From F1-60-MAGs149 sp037133215 (GTDB lineage Bacteria; Actinomycetota; Thermoleophilia; Gaiellales; F1-60-MAGs149): a stretch of 24,466 nucleotides of DNA. Where the stretch lies: assembly GCA_037133215.1 (NCBI GenBank), contig JBAXOM010000018.1:1-24466 (forward strand). The letters are read 5' to 3'. The notes beneath the pieces were generated by a model. That model did not search any database and had not been told where the DNA came from. It saw only the letters and a program-made list of their open reading frames with translations. The position numbers were made by a program, and so were the translations under genes. This document shows positions 7,365 through 15,994 of this stretch, in pieces. Within the stretch, counting starts at the first letter, position 1. The number at the start of each line of letters is the position of its first letter.

Positions 7365-7370
7365 TAGAGT
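7365..7370 (+). promoter_or_regulatory. Possible -10 box for the M20/isomerase pair
   Basis: TAGAGT lies 29 nt before the GTG at 7400. With a start of transcription about 7 nt downstream, the leader would be about 23 nt and would contain the GGGAGG ribosome-binding site (7388-7393). The -35 box is weak. Confidence 0.3.
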
Positions 7371-7399
7371 CATCGCATAGCGACGGTGGGAGGCCAAAC

Positions 7400-8731
7400 G
7401 TGAATGACATCCAAGCTGCTGTGGTCCGTCGAATCGAGGAACTAGCGTCGGAGACAATCGCGCTGACGCGGGCGATGGTGCGGATCGACTCGCGCAACCC
7501 CACGCTGCCAGGCGTCGTCTATGACGAGGTGATTGGCGGCGAGACAAACGTCAACGACCTGCTCGAAGAGTCGTATCGGGCGGCACGACTGACGGTCAGC
7601 CGCGTGGCCGAGGACGCCCAGCGCTCGAATCTTGTCGGCATTCGCAAGGGCACAGGCGGTGGTCGCTCACTCGCACTCAATGGGCACGTCGATACCGTCT
7701 CTCCCGTCGAGCCCGCCGGCTGGGTAACGGGCGACCCGTGGGACCCGCAGATCATCGACGGTCGCCTCTACGGCATTGGCTCGACCGATATGAAGGGCTC
7801 TGGGGCCGCGATGTGGACGGTCGCCCAGGCGCTCGAAGACTGCGGTGTCCAACTCGCTGGCGATCTACATCTCCACTCGGTGATCGGTGAGGAGATGATG
7901 GAGCACGATCTCGGAACCTCTGCCGTGATCCGCGCAGGCAACCGCACCGATGGCGCGATCGTCACGGAGCCTTCGTCGATTCCGTATCCCCTCAGCGTCA
8001 ACTCGGTCGCTCCGAGTGCGCTCGTCTTTACGCTCTCGATCGTCGGCAAGGCTACCCACTGCGGCAATCGCCCGCTCGCAACCCGTCCGGGCGGTCCCGG
8101 CGCATCGATTGGTGTCAATGCCGTCGAGAAGGTGATCCCGCTCGTGCAGGCCCTCCAACAGCTCGAGGCTGAGTGGAGCGTTGATATGCGCCACCCCGAC
8201 TTTTCCCACGGGTGGTTTACGATCGGCCCGAACGTGCTCCATGCCGATGCTGGGATGCCATTTCCCGCCTCGCTGGCCGATCGTGCCCGCGTTGAGTACG
8301 TCGCGTGGCATAGCCCCACCATTGATCCCGAACTCGTCAAGGCTCAGATTGCGGCCCAGGTTCATCACGCGGCCCAGCTCGATCCGTGGCTACGCGACAA
8401 CCCACCAGAGCTGACGTGGCACCTCTCTTGGCAGGGCTATGAGCAGCCCTGGTCGGCGCCGATTACCCAGACGATGGTCGCCGCGCACGCCGAGATTTCG
8501 GGTACCCGACAGCCAGACCCAACGCCCGACTACCCCTCGAATTTCGGCGCAGCGTGCGATGCGACGTTCTATCAACGCGAGGGCATTCCGGCAGTTGTCT
8601 ATGGCCCAGGCGAGCTACGAATCGCCCACGGCATGAACGAATTTGTGCTTGTCGATGAACTCACCCTCTCGGCCAAGGCTCTTGCTCTCGCCGTACTTGA
8701 CTGGTGCGGAACCACCAATGGAGGCTCGTGA
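7400..8731 (+). CDS. M20-family metallopeptidase/deacylase (ArgE/DapE/ACY1 type), 443 aa
   Basis: This is a di-zinc hydrolase of the M20 family. The metal and catalytic residues are in order: NGHVDTV (His96, Asp98), GIGSTDMKGS (Asp130, bridging), IGEEMMEH (Glu164 base, Glu165 ligand), TEPSS (Glu190) and GPGELRIAH (His410). The middle dimerisation domain holds GKATHCGNRP. Members remove acyl groups from amino acids or cleave small peptides or amides. The GTG start has GGGAGG 6 nt upstream. The stop TGA overlaps the ATG of the TIM-barrel isomerase by 1 nt, so they are translationally coupled. It is a clear paralogue of the gene at 11072-12394, sharing patterns such as YDEVxGGE and GASxGVNAxxK. 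Its substrate is unknown. Confidence 0.9.
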   Translation: MNDIQAAVVRRIEELASETIALTRAMVRIDSRNPTLPGVVYDEVIGGETNVNDLLEESYRAARLTVSRVAEDAQRSNLVGIRKGTGGGRSLALNGHVDTVSPVEPAGWVTGDPWDPQIIDGRLYGIGSTDMKGSGAAMWTVAQALEDCGVQLAGDLHLHSVIGEEMMEHDLGTSAVIRAGNRTDGAIVTEPSSIPYPLSVNSVAPSALVFTLSIVGKATHCGNRPLATRPGGPGASIGVNAVEKVIPLVQALQQLEAEWSVDMRHPDFSHGWFTIGPNVLHADAGMPFPASLADRARVEYVAWHSPTIDPELVKAQIAAQVHHAAQLDPWLRDNPPELTWHLSWQGYEQPWSAPITQTMVAAHAEISGTRQPDPTPDYPSNFGAACDATFYQREGIPAVVYGPGELRIAHGMNEFVLVDELTLSAKALALAVLDWCGTTNGGS

Positions 8732-9534
8732 TGGCTGCTTGGACTCAGACCGGCTCGTCGATCATCTTCTTGCCCTACACCCTTGAGCAGGCACTTCAGG
8801 GACTCTCGGAAGCGGGCTTCAAGAACGTCGAGATTGGTGCCGTCAAGGACTTTCTTGAGCACCTCGACCCCGACAATCTTGGCCCGGCCGAGATCGCGAA
8901 CTGTCAGCGCCTGCTCGATCAGTACGGCCTCAACTGCATCTCGATGAGTGGGCACGCACCACTCCACCTCGAGATTGGGCGTCAGCGCCTGACGAACGTA
9001 CTGCGGGCTGGCAAGGAACTCGGCATCAGCGTGCTCAATACGTTTACCGGTGACGCCGAAACGCCCGAAGAGATCGCCGCCTTTATTGCGAACGTGCGCG
9101 CAATCGCCGAAGAGGCCGAGGAGGCGGGCATCCGACTCTGCATTGAGACAGACTCGAACCTGCTGCCCACCGCCGAGATTGGACGCGAGATCCTCGCTCA
9201 GATTGACAACCCGTGGGTCGGCATCAACTACGACCCGGGCAACGTCATCTACTACACCGAGGCAAAGCCTGAAGACGACATCGTCTTGGCTCTCCCCCAC
9301 CTTGGCCATGTCCATCTAAAGGACAAGCGCGGCGGCAAAGGCATTGCCGACTTCCCGCCCCTTGGTGACGGCGACATCAACATTCCGAGCATCCTGCACA
9401 CGCTCGATGACGCCGGCTATGCGGGTCCCGTTTCGATGGAGATCGAGTTTACGGACTACAACTGGCCCCCCTTCGAGGAGTGCATCACCGAAGCGCGCCG
9501 TTCGAAGGCCTATTGGGACGGACTCGGGATCTAG
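8731..9534 (+). CDS. Sugar phosphate isomerase/epimerase-family TIM barrel, 267 aa
   Basis: This is an AP-endonuclease-2/xylose-isomerase-like TIM barrel. Probable metal ligands and active-site residues are CIETDSN (Glu139), NYDPGN (Asp168), HVHLKDKRG (His195) and SMEIEF (Glu237). GGAGG at 8720-8724 and the 1-nt TGATG overlap with the M20 gene fix the ATG at 8731; an upstream in-frame start at 8704 would lie inside the M20 gene. Members isomerise or epimerise sugars, inosose or hydroxypyruvate-type compounds. It closely resembles the gene at 19604-20398 in its second half (VHLKDKRGG, GDG, AGYxGPxSxEIEF, WPP), so both may act on related ketoses or polyols. It converges on the amidase gene. Confidence 0.88.
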   Translation: MAAWTQTGSSIIFLPYTLEQALQGLSEAGFKNVEIGAVKDFLEHLDPDNLGPAEIANCQRLLDQYGLNCISMSGHAPLHLEIGRQRLTNVLRAGKELGISVLNTFTGDAETPEEIAAFIANVRAIAEEAEEAGIRLCIETDSNLLPTAEIGREILAQIDNPWVGINYDPGNVIYYTEAKPEDDIVLALPHLGHVHLKDKRGGKGIADFPPLGDGDINIPSILHTLDDAGYAGPVSMEIEFTDYNWPPFEECITEARRSKAYWDGLGI

Positions 9535-9561
9535 CGTGGACGGCGTTACCGCGCAGCGAAC

Positions 9562-11034
9562 CTAGATTGGGCGCTGGCGGCAGATCTCATAGGTGTCGAG
9601 CCACGGGCGGAGACGCTCGTAGGCTGCGCTCGCTGCGAGTACCGCCGCATCGTCCCCGGACGGCCCAATCAGCTGCATACCAACTGGCAATCCTTCGGAC
9701 AGCCCGGCCGGAATCGACGCCGACGGGTGATGCGAGAAGTTCGTGATGTACGTCAGGCAGAAGCCAATGCTCGAATCGATTGCGACACCATTGACCTCGG
9801 ACGGACCCATCGTGTCCCCGCCAGGCTGATTGAGTGGTGGCATTGCCGACAGCGTCGGTGTGACGAGCATGTCGTGGTTGGCGAAGACGCCTTGGATCGC
9901 ATCGAAGACCTCAGTGCGCATGACGTTGTCACGCTGCAGATCGGCGAGCCCCATGTTGCGGCAGGTCTCGACCCACTCGCGATAGACCGGCGGCAGGTTG
10001 TCGCCCTCCATCAGGTCGAGCCCACCCGCCGCAAAGGCATCAAGGCCGGCGATGTTGAGCGGCATGATCATGCGGCACCACAGGCGCGCCAATTCGAGCT
10101 GGTCAATCGAGAGGCCAAGCTTAACCTCTTCAACGTGTGCGCCAGCTTCCTCAAAGACCTTGACGGCAGTGGCGACGGTAGAAGCAACGCGGGGATCGAT
10201 CGGAAACACATCTAGGTCGGGGCTGTACGCAATACGCATGCCTTCGATCGACTGGTTGAGCGCTCCCATGTAGTCGACGGTTTCGCGCGAGCTATAGGGA
10301 TCGCGCCGATCGAAACCGCCGAGAGCGGTCATCACCAGCGCGGCATCCTCAACTGTGCGGGTAATTGGTCCCTCAACGATTGTCGGTTGCGTGCCCGCGA
10401 AGGCATTCGGGCGCATCACGAGCGGCACGCGACCGAACGACGCCTTGTAGCCGTAGGTTCCACACCAGGCGGAGGGGATCCGAATTGAGCCACCACCATC
10501 GGTGCCCTCAGCGAACGAAACCAGACCATCAGCCACCGCCGCCGCACTGCCGCCGGACGAGCCTCCTGGGTTACGCGTCGTATCGAAGGGGTTGCACGTG
10601 GCTCCAAACAGTGGGTTGTCGGTGACTCCGCGGTAGCCCATCACGGGGCTATTCGTCTTGCCGACGATAATGCCACCAGCGGCTTCGACGCGCTCAGCCC
10701 AGACGCAATAGGCGTCGATCACAAGATCCTTGAGCGCGGGGATGCCACCCATCGTGGACTTCCAGCCCGGCTTGAAATCGAACAAGTCCTTCATCAGGGT
10801 CGGCACACCGTGCAAAACACCAAGCGGCGCCCCATCGCGTACGGCAGCCTCGGCCACCTTCGCCTCAGCGCGCGCCGTGTCGTAGCCCTTATAGATAACG
10901 GCGTTGAGTGACGGATTGCGCTCTTCGATGCGATCGATTGCACACTCCACGAGCTCGACCGGCGTCACCTCGCTGGTCGCGACCAGCCGCGCCAACTCTG
11001 CAGTCGTCTGATACGAAAACTCGTTCGCATTCAT
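9562..11034 (-). CDS. Amidase-signature hydrolase, 490 aa
   Basis: This is a cytoplasmic amidase of the amidase-signature family. The Ser-cisSer-Lys triad is visible: Lys82 in PTLMKDLFDF, cis-Ser159 in NPGGSSGGSAAA, and nucleophile Ser183 in TDGGGSIRIPSAWCG. The length is typical of stand-alone amidases and no fused domain is seen. It hydrolyses amides or carbamates to acid plus ammonia or amine; the substrate cannot be told from the sequence. The ATG at 11034 has an AAGGGA-type site about 8 nt upstream. It is the last gene of the long minus-strand unit, 37 nt after the second M20 gene, and its stop lies 27 nt from the end of the convergent isomerase gene. It is not a GatA of tRNA amidation, because no gatB or gatC is nearby. 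Confidence 0.92.
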   Translation of the reverse strand: MNANEFSYQTTAELARLVATSEVTPVELVECAIDRIEERNPSLNAVIYKGYDTARAEAKVAEAAVRDGAPLGVLHGVPTLMKDLFDFKPGWKSTMGGIPALKDLVIDAYCVWAERVEAAGGIIVGKTNSPVMGYRGVTDNPLFGATCNPFDTTRNPGGSSGGSAAAVADGLVSFAEGTDGGGSIRIPSAWCGTYGYKASFGRVPLVMRPNAFAGTQPTIVEGPITRTVEDAALVMTALGGFDRRDPYSSRETVDYMGALNQSIEGMRIAYSPDLDVFPIDPRVASTVATAVKVFEEAGAHVEEVKLGLSIDQLELARLWCRMIMPLNIAGLDAFAAGGLDLMEGDNLPPVYREWVETCRNMGLADLQRDNVMRTEVFDAIQGVFANHDMLVTPTLSAMPPLNQPGGDTMGPSEVNGVAIDSSIGFCLTYITNFSHHPSASIPAGLSEGLPVGMQLIGPSGDDAAVLAASAAYERLRPWLDTYEICRQRPI

Positions 11035-11071
11035 GCCGAATCCCTTCGATGTGATCTGGCATGGGCCAGAT

Positions 11072-12394
11072 TCAGGCTATGCCGCACCAATCCATGGCGG
11101 CCACCGCAAAGGTCTTGCAGGCCGTCACCACTTCGTCGATCATCACGTATTCGTCGTCCGCATGGGCGACGCGAAGATCGCCCGGCCCGTACGAGATTGC
11201 GGGCACGCCACCAAGCGTGAGCCACGTGGCATCCTCGACCGCGGCAAAGCCAACGACGTCGGGAGTACCCGCGAAGCGCGAACCGACCGCTGCCTGCTCA
11301 TGCGCCTGGACCGTGATACCCGTAATCTCCTCGGCATCTGGTGTGTTGGCTGGCCAATTCATCTTCCAGTCAACCACCGGCGGATGCTCTCGCAGCCACG
11401 TGTCGAGCTGAGCCGCGCGATGGATGTGGAGATCGATTTCCTTCTTGACGTCCTCGGGATTGTCGTCAGGCGAATACCAGACGCAATAGTCAATCGTCAT
11501 AAACTCGCTCAGGAAGAACGGCACCATCACTCCATGAGGACCGCCGACGACGACACCAGGATGGATTGTGAAGTGGCCGGGTGGGAAGAGCGGGTGCTGC
11601 TTGGTGAGTCCCCACTCGTCTTCGAGCTGACGTAGCGCATTGAAGATCAGCACGCCCTTATCGATCGCATTGACGCCGACGCTCGCACCATCGCCACCGG
11701 CACGGAACGAGTTGCCACGCATCGACGAGTGTGACGACTTGCCAGAGACCGTCACCGAGAACCAAAGAAGTCCCGGTGAAATCGGCACCACTGCGAGTGG
11801 CGACGGTGGCGAGCTCGGCTCCGAGACAATCGCAGCGTCTGCGGTGTAGCCGCGCTTGATCGTGGCCGTGACTCCGCACTCGTGGTCCATCACTTCCTCA
11901 CCAACGACAGCCTCAAGGATCAGATCGCCCTTCAGCGAGATGCCGCACTCCTTGAGTGCGCGCGCGGCAAAGGCCTGCGCCATGATCCCGGACTTCATAT
12001 CCGTCGCACCACGTCCCCAGACGCGATCGTGGTCGATCTTGCCGCTAAACGGATCGCCTCCCGTCCAGTTGGCGGCATCGCCAACCGGTACGACGTCGAC
12101 GTGACCGTTGTAGATCAGCGAGCGTCCGCCACCAGCGCCCTTGACGACACCGACGGCATTCTCTCGACCGGGCTCGATCGCAAACAGATCGACAGTCGCA
12201 CCAAGCGCCTCGTAGTGCCGAGCGAAGACCTTGCTGACCTCACCCTCGCCACCGACGACCTCGTCATAGACCTGGCCGGGGTACTTCGGGTTGACGCTGG
12301 GAATACGAACGACTTCCGCGAGAGCGTCGATCATTTCGGTCGAGAATGCGTCAATGGTGCTGCTGACCTGTTCGACGAGTTGTCGGTCTGCCAT
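11072..12394 (-). CDS. M20-family metallopeptidase/deacylase, second paralogue, 440 aa
   Basis: This is a di-zinc M20 hydrolase with complete active-site residues: NGHVDVV (His98, Asp100), GRGATDMKSG (Asp132), VGEEVMDH (Glu166, Glu167), SEPSS (Glu192) and GPGDLRVAH (His411). The lid or dimerisation domain contains GKSSHSSMRG. It resembles the enzyme at 7400-8731 over the whole length, including the unusual shared endings (AxxDWCG). It lies 32 nt downstream of livM and 37 nt upstream of the amidase, so it is probably co-transcribed with the importer; the likely job is to deacylate or hydrolyse the imported compound or its product. ArgE, DapE or carboxypeptidase G2-like activities are all possible. 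Confidence 0.9.
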   Translation of the reverse strand: MADRQLVEQVSSTIDAFSTEMIDALAEVVRIPSVNPKYPGQVYDEVVGGEGEVSKVFARHYEALGATVDLFAIEPGRENAVGVVKGAGGGRSLIYNGHVDVVPVGDAANWTGGDPFSGKIDHDRVWGRGATDMKSGIMAQAFAARALKECGISLKGDLILEAVVGEEVMDHECGVTATIKRGYTADAAIVSEPSSPPSPLAVVPISPGLLWFSVTVSGKSSHSSMRGNSFRAGGDGASVGVNAIDKGVLIFNALRQLEDEWGLTKQHPLFPPGHFTIHPGVVVGGPHGVMVPFFLSEFMTIDYCVWYSPDDNPEDVKKEIDLHIHRAAQLDTWLREHPPVVDWKMNWPANTPDAEEITGITVQAHEQAAVGSRFAGTPDVVGFAAVEDATWLTLGGVPAISYGPGDLRVAHADDEYVMIDEVVTACKTFAVAAMDWCGIA

Positions 12395-12426
12395 GCCTCT
12401 ACTCCTACTGTCTCGCGGGGTGACCG

Positions 12427-13716
12427 TTAGGCCGTTTCTGGGCGCGAACCAGGTGGCATATGCGCCTCTTGCTCTATCGCACCGACCTCTTCGGGGAGAC
12501 CCGAGGACGGCCCCGATCCACGCTTGCCTGCCCGGCGCCGACGCAAGACTTGATCTGGAATCGAGACCAGGCCGTCAGAAGCAAGGAGCGTCACGAGGAG
12601 CAGCAGCAGGCCGATGAAGATATAGCGCGCCTCTGGTGGATCCACATCGACAAATCGTTGATCAATGAATTGCAACAGCATCGTGCCGATCAAGATGCCG
12701 CGCGGAGAGTTGACACCACCGATCATGACCATCGCGAACAGGAACAGCACGGTCGAGAAGGAAAAGAAGTTCGGCGAAATCGAGTGGTAGTAAGCGGTAT
12801 AAAAGCCACCCGCAGCTCCGAGCACTGCCGAACTCACCAAAAAGACTGCCAGTCGCGCACGGACCACATTGACACCCAAGACTTCCGCTACCGGCTCGCT
12901 CTCACGGGCTGTCCGTAGCAGGAGCCCGAGCCGACCATAGTTGACCCGCCAGTAGACAACGAGAGCTATCAGTGCGAGCACTGCAGCGCCGATGTAGGCG
13001 TACGTCGTACCGGTCAAGGTGCCGGCCAAGTTCTCCGGGATAAAACTATCGGCACCGTAAAGACCCTGTGCCCCACCGAAGTTGCACTTGTCTTGGCTGA
13101 CGTAGGCGCGGCAGAGCTCGACAAGCCCAATTGTGAGCAGCGCAAAGTAGATACCTCGAAGCCGAATCGCCGGTAGCGAGATGATGAAGCCAACGACGAC
13201 ACCAGCCACGACTGCAATTGGCAGCGCGATATACCAATGCACAACAGGCAGACCGAGCAGGCGCCCGCTGAAGTCCGTGCACGCAAGTGCTGAGTTGCCA
13301 GACGGTGTCGATAGATACGCCGCGACGTACGCAGCCAAGCCAGCAACGGCGACCGTGGCAAAACTCTGCAGACCAGCAGTACCGATCACGAGCCCCCACA
13401 TGGTGTTCCAGGTGAGATACACAAGGAACGCAACCATGACACTCAGAAAGAATGGTGTCCCGGCGACCAGCGGGATCATGACTGCAATCACTGCAACCAT
13501 CACCCAGAAGATCCACGACGACCGATCGGCTGCGACAAACCCCTCGCCCGACCGCTGGCCCTTCCGCCACGAGATGCTCCACGAGAGCAAGAGCAAGAAT
13601 ATCGTCATCGAACCGAGCAACCAGAGTGTGCCGAATTGGAACGGCACAGCCAGCGCGACGAGGAAGGCGACGAGTAAGACCGCCCAATGAATCATGTCGT
13701 TGCGAGATTTAGGCAC
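12427..13716 (-). CDS. livM: Branched-chain amino acid-type ABC permease LivM, 429 aa
   Basis: This is an integral membrane permease with about ten hydrophobic segments. LivM hallmarks are present: LRGIYFALLTIGLVEL, the cytoplasmic coupling-loop region GLLLRTARESEPVAEVLGVNV, and FAMVMIGGVNSPRGILIG. It has a hydrophilic, basic C-terminal tail of about 45 residues (RRRRAGKRGSG onward), longer than usual. It overlaps the end of livH by 8 nt. With LivH it forms the channel of a Liv/urea/amide-type importer. In this family the binding protein sets the substrate, so leucine transport should not be assumed. Confidence 0.92.
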   Translation of the reverse strand: MPKSRNDMIHWAVLLVAFLVALAVPFQFGTLWLLGSMTIFLLLLSWSISWRKGQRSGEGFVAADRSSWIFWVMVAVIAVMIPLVAGTPFFLSVMVAFLVYLTWNTMWGLVIGTAGLQSFATVAVAGLAAYVAAYLSTPSGNSALACTDFSGRLLGLPVVHWYIALPIAVVAGVVVGFIISLPAIRLRGIYFALLTIGLVELCRAYVSQDKCNFGGAQGLYGADSFIPENLAGTLTGTTYAYIGAAVLALIALVVYWRVNYGRLGLLLRTARESEPVAEVLGVNVVRARLAVFLVSSAVLGAAGGFYTAYYHSISPNFFSFSTVLFLFAMVMIGGVNSPRGILIGTMLLQFIDQRFVDVDPPEARYIFIGLLLLLVTLLASDGLVSIPDQVLRRRRAGKRGSGPSSGLPEEVGAIEQEAHMPPGSRPETA

Positions 13717-14584
13717 GGGTGCTCTCCAAGACGCCGGCGATACCTCGCGGCCGAATAATCAGGACAACTGAAATCAGCAAGAAGAGCGTGATCAGGACCC
13801 ACGCACCACCAAAGTACTGCAGCGTAATTGCCTCACAGAGCGCAACCATGAATGCCGCGATGACGGCACCTCGGAGGGAGCCAAGCCCGCCGAGTAGCGC
13901 CACGATGAGGCCCTTGACGAGGGCGCCATAACCAGCGTTTGGCTCGACAAAATTGATCTGCCCAAGCAGCACTGCCGCCAGGCCAATAAACGCGCCAGAG
14001 ACACCAAGAATTGCGAAGGCAGTTGCCCGGCGGTTGATGCCGACAAGTGCTGCTCCCTCAATGCTCTGCGTTAACGCTCGAACACCAAGTCCGATGCGCG
14101 ATGCGCCAATGTAGGCCAGCACGATCGTCACAACCACGGTTGTCGCGATGACAGTACCCGTGACGTTTGGCTGCACCAGTGCTTCGCCGAGGCGAAAACT
14201 CGGCAGCCAGTCAAAGAGCGGCGGGAACTGCTGGAATTGCGGTCCAAACTTCCACTGGTACACATTCGCGCCGATGAAGCTCAGAGCCAGGGTGGCGGTG
14301 AGCGTACGGACTTCCCAGTTGCTGCGCCCGTCGAGTGGGAGGAAAACCGTGAGGCAGACGATTCCACCAAGCAGCGCGCCGGTGATGATGCCTCCCAAGA
14401 GCACCACCACGACGTTCGAGGTGATGTTGGTCGAAACGAGCCAGGCGCCATACCCTGCGCCGGCGTACATCGCACCCGTCGACAGGTTGAGGAACCCTAG
14501 ACCAGCCCAGGTCAACGAAATTCCGAGGGCAACGAGCGCGTAAATCGCTGTCAGGTTGAGCGTCGTGACAATGGTGCCGGTCAT
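13709..14584 (-). CDS. livH: Branched-chain amino acid-type ABC permease LivH, 291 aa
   Basis: This is an integral membrane permease of about eight segments. It begins with NLTAIYALVALGISLTWAGLGFLNLSTGAMY, the typical LivH N-terminus, and carries the coupling loop GLGVRALTQSIEGAALVGIN and the conserved LIVALLGGLGSLRGAVIAA. Its ATG overlaps the stop of livF by 1 nt, and its end overlaps livM by 8 nt, so the four transporter genes are tightly coupled. The length is normal. Confidence 0.93.
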   Translation of the reverse strand: MTGTIVTTLNLTAIYALVALGISLTWAGLGFLNLSTGAMYAGAGYGAWLVSTNITSNVVVVLLGGIITGALLGGIVCLTVFLPLDGRSNWEVRTLTATLALSFIGANVYQWKFGPQFQQFPPLFDWLPSFRLGEALVQPNVTGTVIATTVVVTIVLAYIGASRIGLGVRALTQSIEGAALVGINRRATAFAILGVSGAFIGLAAVLLGQINFVEPNAGYGALVKGLIVALLGGLGSLRGAVIAAFMVALCEAITLQYFGGAWVLITLFLLISVVLIIRPRGIAGVLESTRA

Positions 14585-15261
14585 TAGTGGCCTCCGTCCT
14601 CGCCGGTGTCCGGCATCAATTCTCCGCCGTGCATACGCAGCGCACGGTCAATCCGGCCATCGATCAACGCACGATTCTGCTCGGCGATCAAGAGTGCACC
14701 GCCCTGCAGGTCGAGCGTAAACAACGTGTCACAGATGCCCTTAGCAATACCGGGGCCAAGCCCCAGCGAAGGCTCATCAACGAGATAGAGACGCGCCTCG
14801 CTCATCAGCCCCCGGCCGATGGAGCACATCCGGCGCTCGCCGCCCGAGAGCGTGCCCACGACCTGCGAGAGACGCTCGCCAAGGCGGGGGAAAATCTCGC
14901 ACACGTAGTCGCGACGTTCCTTGCGAAACTTCCACGAGTTGCCTGGGTAGGCGCCCGAGTCGAGGTTGTCCTTGACGGTCAAGCCGGGAAAGAGTGCGTC
15001 GCCTTGTGGCATCAGCACAACGCCACGACGCGCCAGCTCATGTGTGCTCGCGCCCATGATCGAATCGCCGTTAAGCGTGATCTCACCACTTCGCCAATCA
15101 ACGAGATTGACGATGGAGCGGAGCATCGTGGTCTTACCGTGGCCGTTGAGGCCGAGAATGCCAACGCGTTCTCCCTCCCCGACGGAAAGATTGATGCCGT
15201 GTAAGACGCGGAGCGGCCCGTAGCCCGCCTCGAGTCCAGTGATTTCGAGAACCGAACTCAT
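14584..15261 (-). CDS. livF: Liv-type ABC transporter ATP-binding protein LivF, 225 aa
   Basis: This is an ABC ATPase. Motifs: Walker A GLNGHGKT at 37-44, Q-loop MPQ at 84-86, complete signature LSGGE at 138-142, and Walker B LYLVDEP at 158-164. The H-loop position has Gln in AEQNR (193-197), which is normal for LivF. It overlaps the end of livG by 4 nt. It is expected to pair with LivG at the cytoplasmic face of LivHM. Because its partner has a damaged signature motif, LivF supplies the only canonical signature of the dimer. Confidence 0.93.
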   Translation of the reverse strand: MSSVLEITGLEAGYGPLRVLHGINLSVGEGERVGILGLNGHGKTTMLRSIVNLVDWRSGEITLNGDSIMGASTHELARRGVVLMPQGDALFPGLTVKDNLDSGAYPGNSWKFRKERRDYVCEIFPRLGERLSQVVGTLSGGERRMCSIGRGLMSEARLYLVDEPSLGLGPGIAKGICDTLFTLDLQGGALLIAEQNRALIDGRIDRALRMHGGELMPDTGEDGGH

Positions 15262-15977
15262 GCGCTGGCTCCTGCTGGCGCTTCAAAGTACGCCGCTCGG
15301 ACTAGTGGGTCGTTGAATACTTCGGCGGGCGTACCGAGAGCGATCTGCTCACCGGCGTCGAGCACGAGAACGCGCTGCGCAAGGGCCTCGAGGATCTCCA
15401 AACGATGCTCAACGACACAGACCGCCATCCCCGTCTCGGCGACGAGGCGGCGGATCACTTCCTCGATTTCGCTGATCTCATCGGACAGGAGTCCCGAGCA
15501 GGGCTCGTCCAAAAGCAGGACTTTTGGTTGTCGCAACAACACGCAGCACAACAGCAACTTGCGTCGGTCCAGCGTGTCGAGCGCGCCAGCCAACTTGCTA
15601 TCAGGTGCGGAAAAATTGGTGAGTTCGCGCAACGCCGCCTCGTCGCTCTTGACAAGGCGCGGCGCGAAGGCAACTCGAGCAACCTCGAGCGTTTCTTGAA
15701 CGGTCAATGAGGTCGGTACGAGTGGCGCTTGGAACGTACGGGCGAGTCCTCGTCTGGCTCGCTTGTAGGCCCCTTGGCGTGTGACGTCAACGCCATCGAG
15801 CGTGACCGTTCCCGAATCGGGCTTGACACGCCCCGTCAGCACGTCAAATAACGTGGTCTTGCCAGCACCATTTGGGCCGGCGACGCCGAGAATATCGCCA
15901 CCCTCGACGGAGAGAGATACTCCGCCGAGGGCAACGAATGCCCCGTAGGTCTTTCGGATGTCTTGTCCAGAAAGCAT
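15258..15977 (-). CDS. livG: Liv-type ABC transporter ATP-binding protein LivG, degenerate signature, 239 aa
   Basis: This is an ABC ATPase with Walker A GPNGAGKTT at 34-42, Q83 in the Q-loop (TFQ), Walker B VLLLDEP at 153-159 and H-loop His191 (VVEHRLE). The expected LSxGQ signature reads LDTLDR at 133-138, so the Ser and second Gly that contact ATP are replaced by Asp and Leu. LivG usually has LSxGxQR here. The ATG at 15977, 17 nt after the stop of the binding-protein gene, is preferred. An in-frame TTG at 16010 would add 11 residues and overlap the upstream gene, and lacks a good ribosome-binding site. It belongs to the transporter operon. Confidence 0.9.
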   Translation of the reverse strand: MLSGQDIRKTYGAFVALGGVSLSVEGGDILGVAGPNGAGKTTLFDVLTGRVKPDSGTVTLDGVDVTRQGAYKRARRGLARTFQAPLVPTSLTVQETLEVARVAFAPRLVKSDEAALRELTNFSAPDSKLAGALDTLDRRKLLLCCVLLRQPKVLLLDEPCSGLLSDEISEIEEVIRRLVAETGMAVCVVEHRLEILEALAQRVLVLDAGEQIALGTPAEVFNDPLVRAAYFEAPAGASA

Positions 15978-15994
15978 GTGGGGCTCTATTCCGT

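Noticed and set aside
9562..11034. GatA subunit of aspartyl/glutamyl-tRNA amidotransferase
   Set aside because: The amidase-signature triad is shared with GatA, but no gatB or gatC is nearby and the gene ends a catabolic and transport operon.
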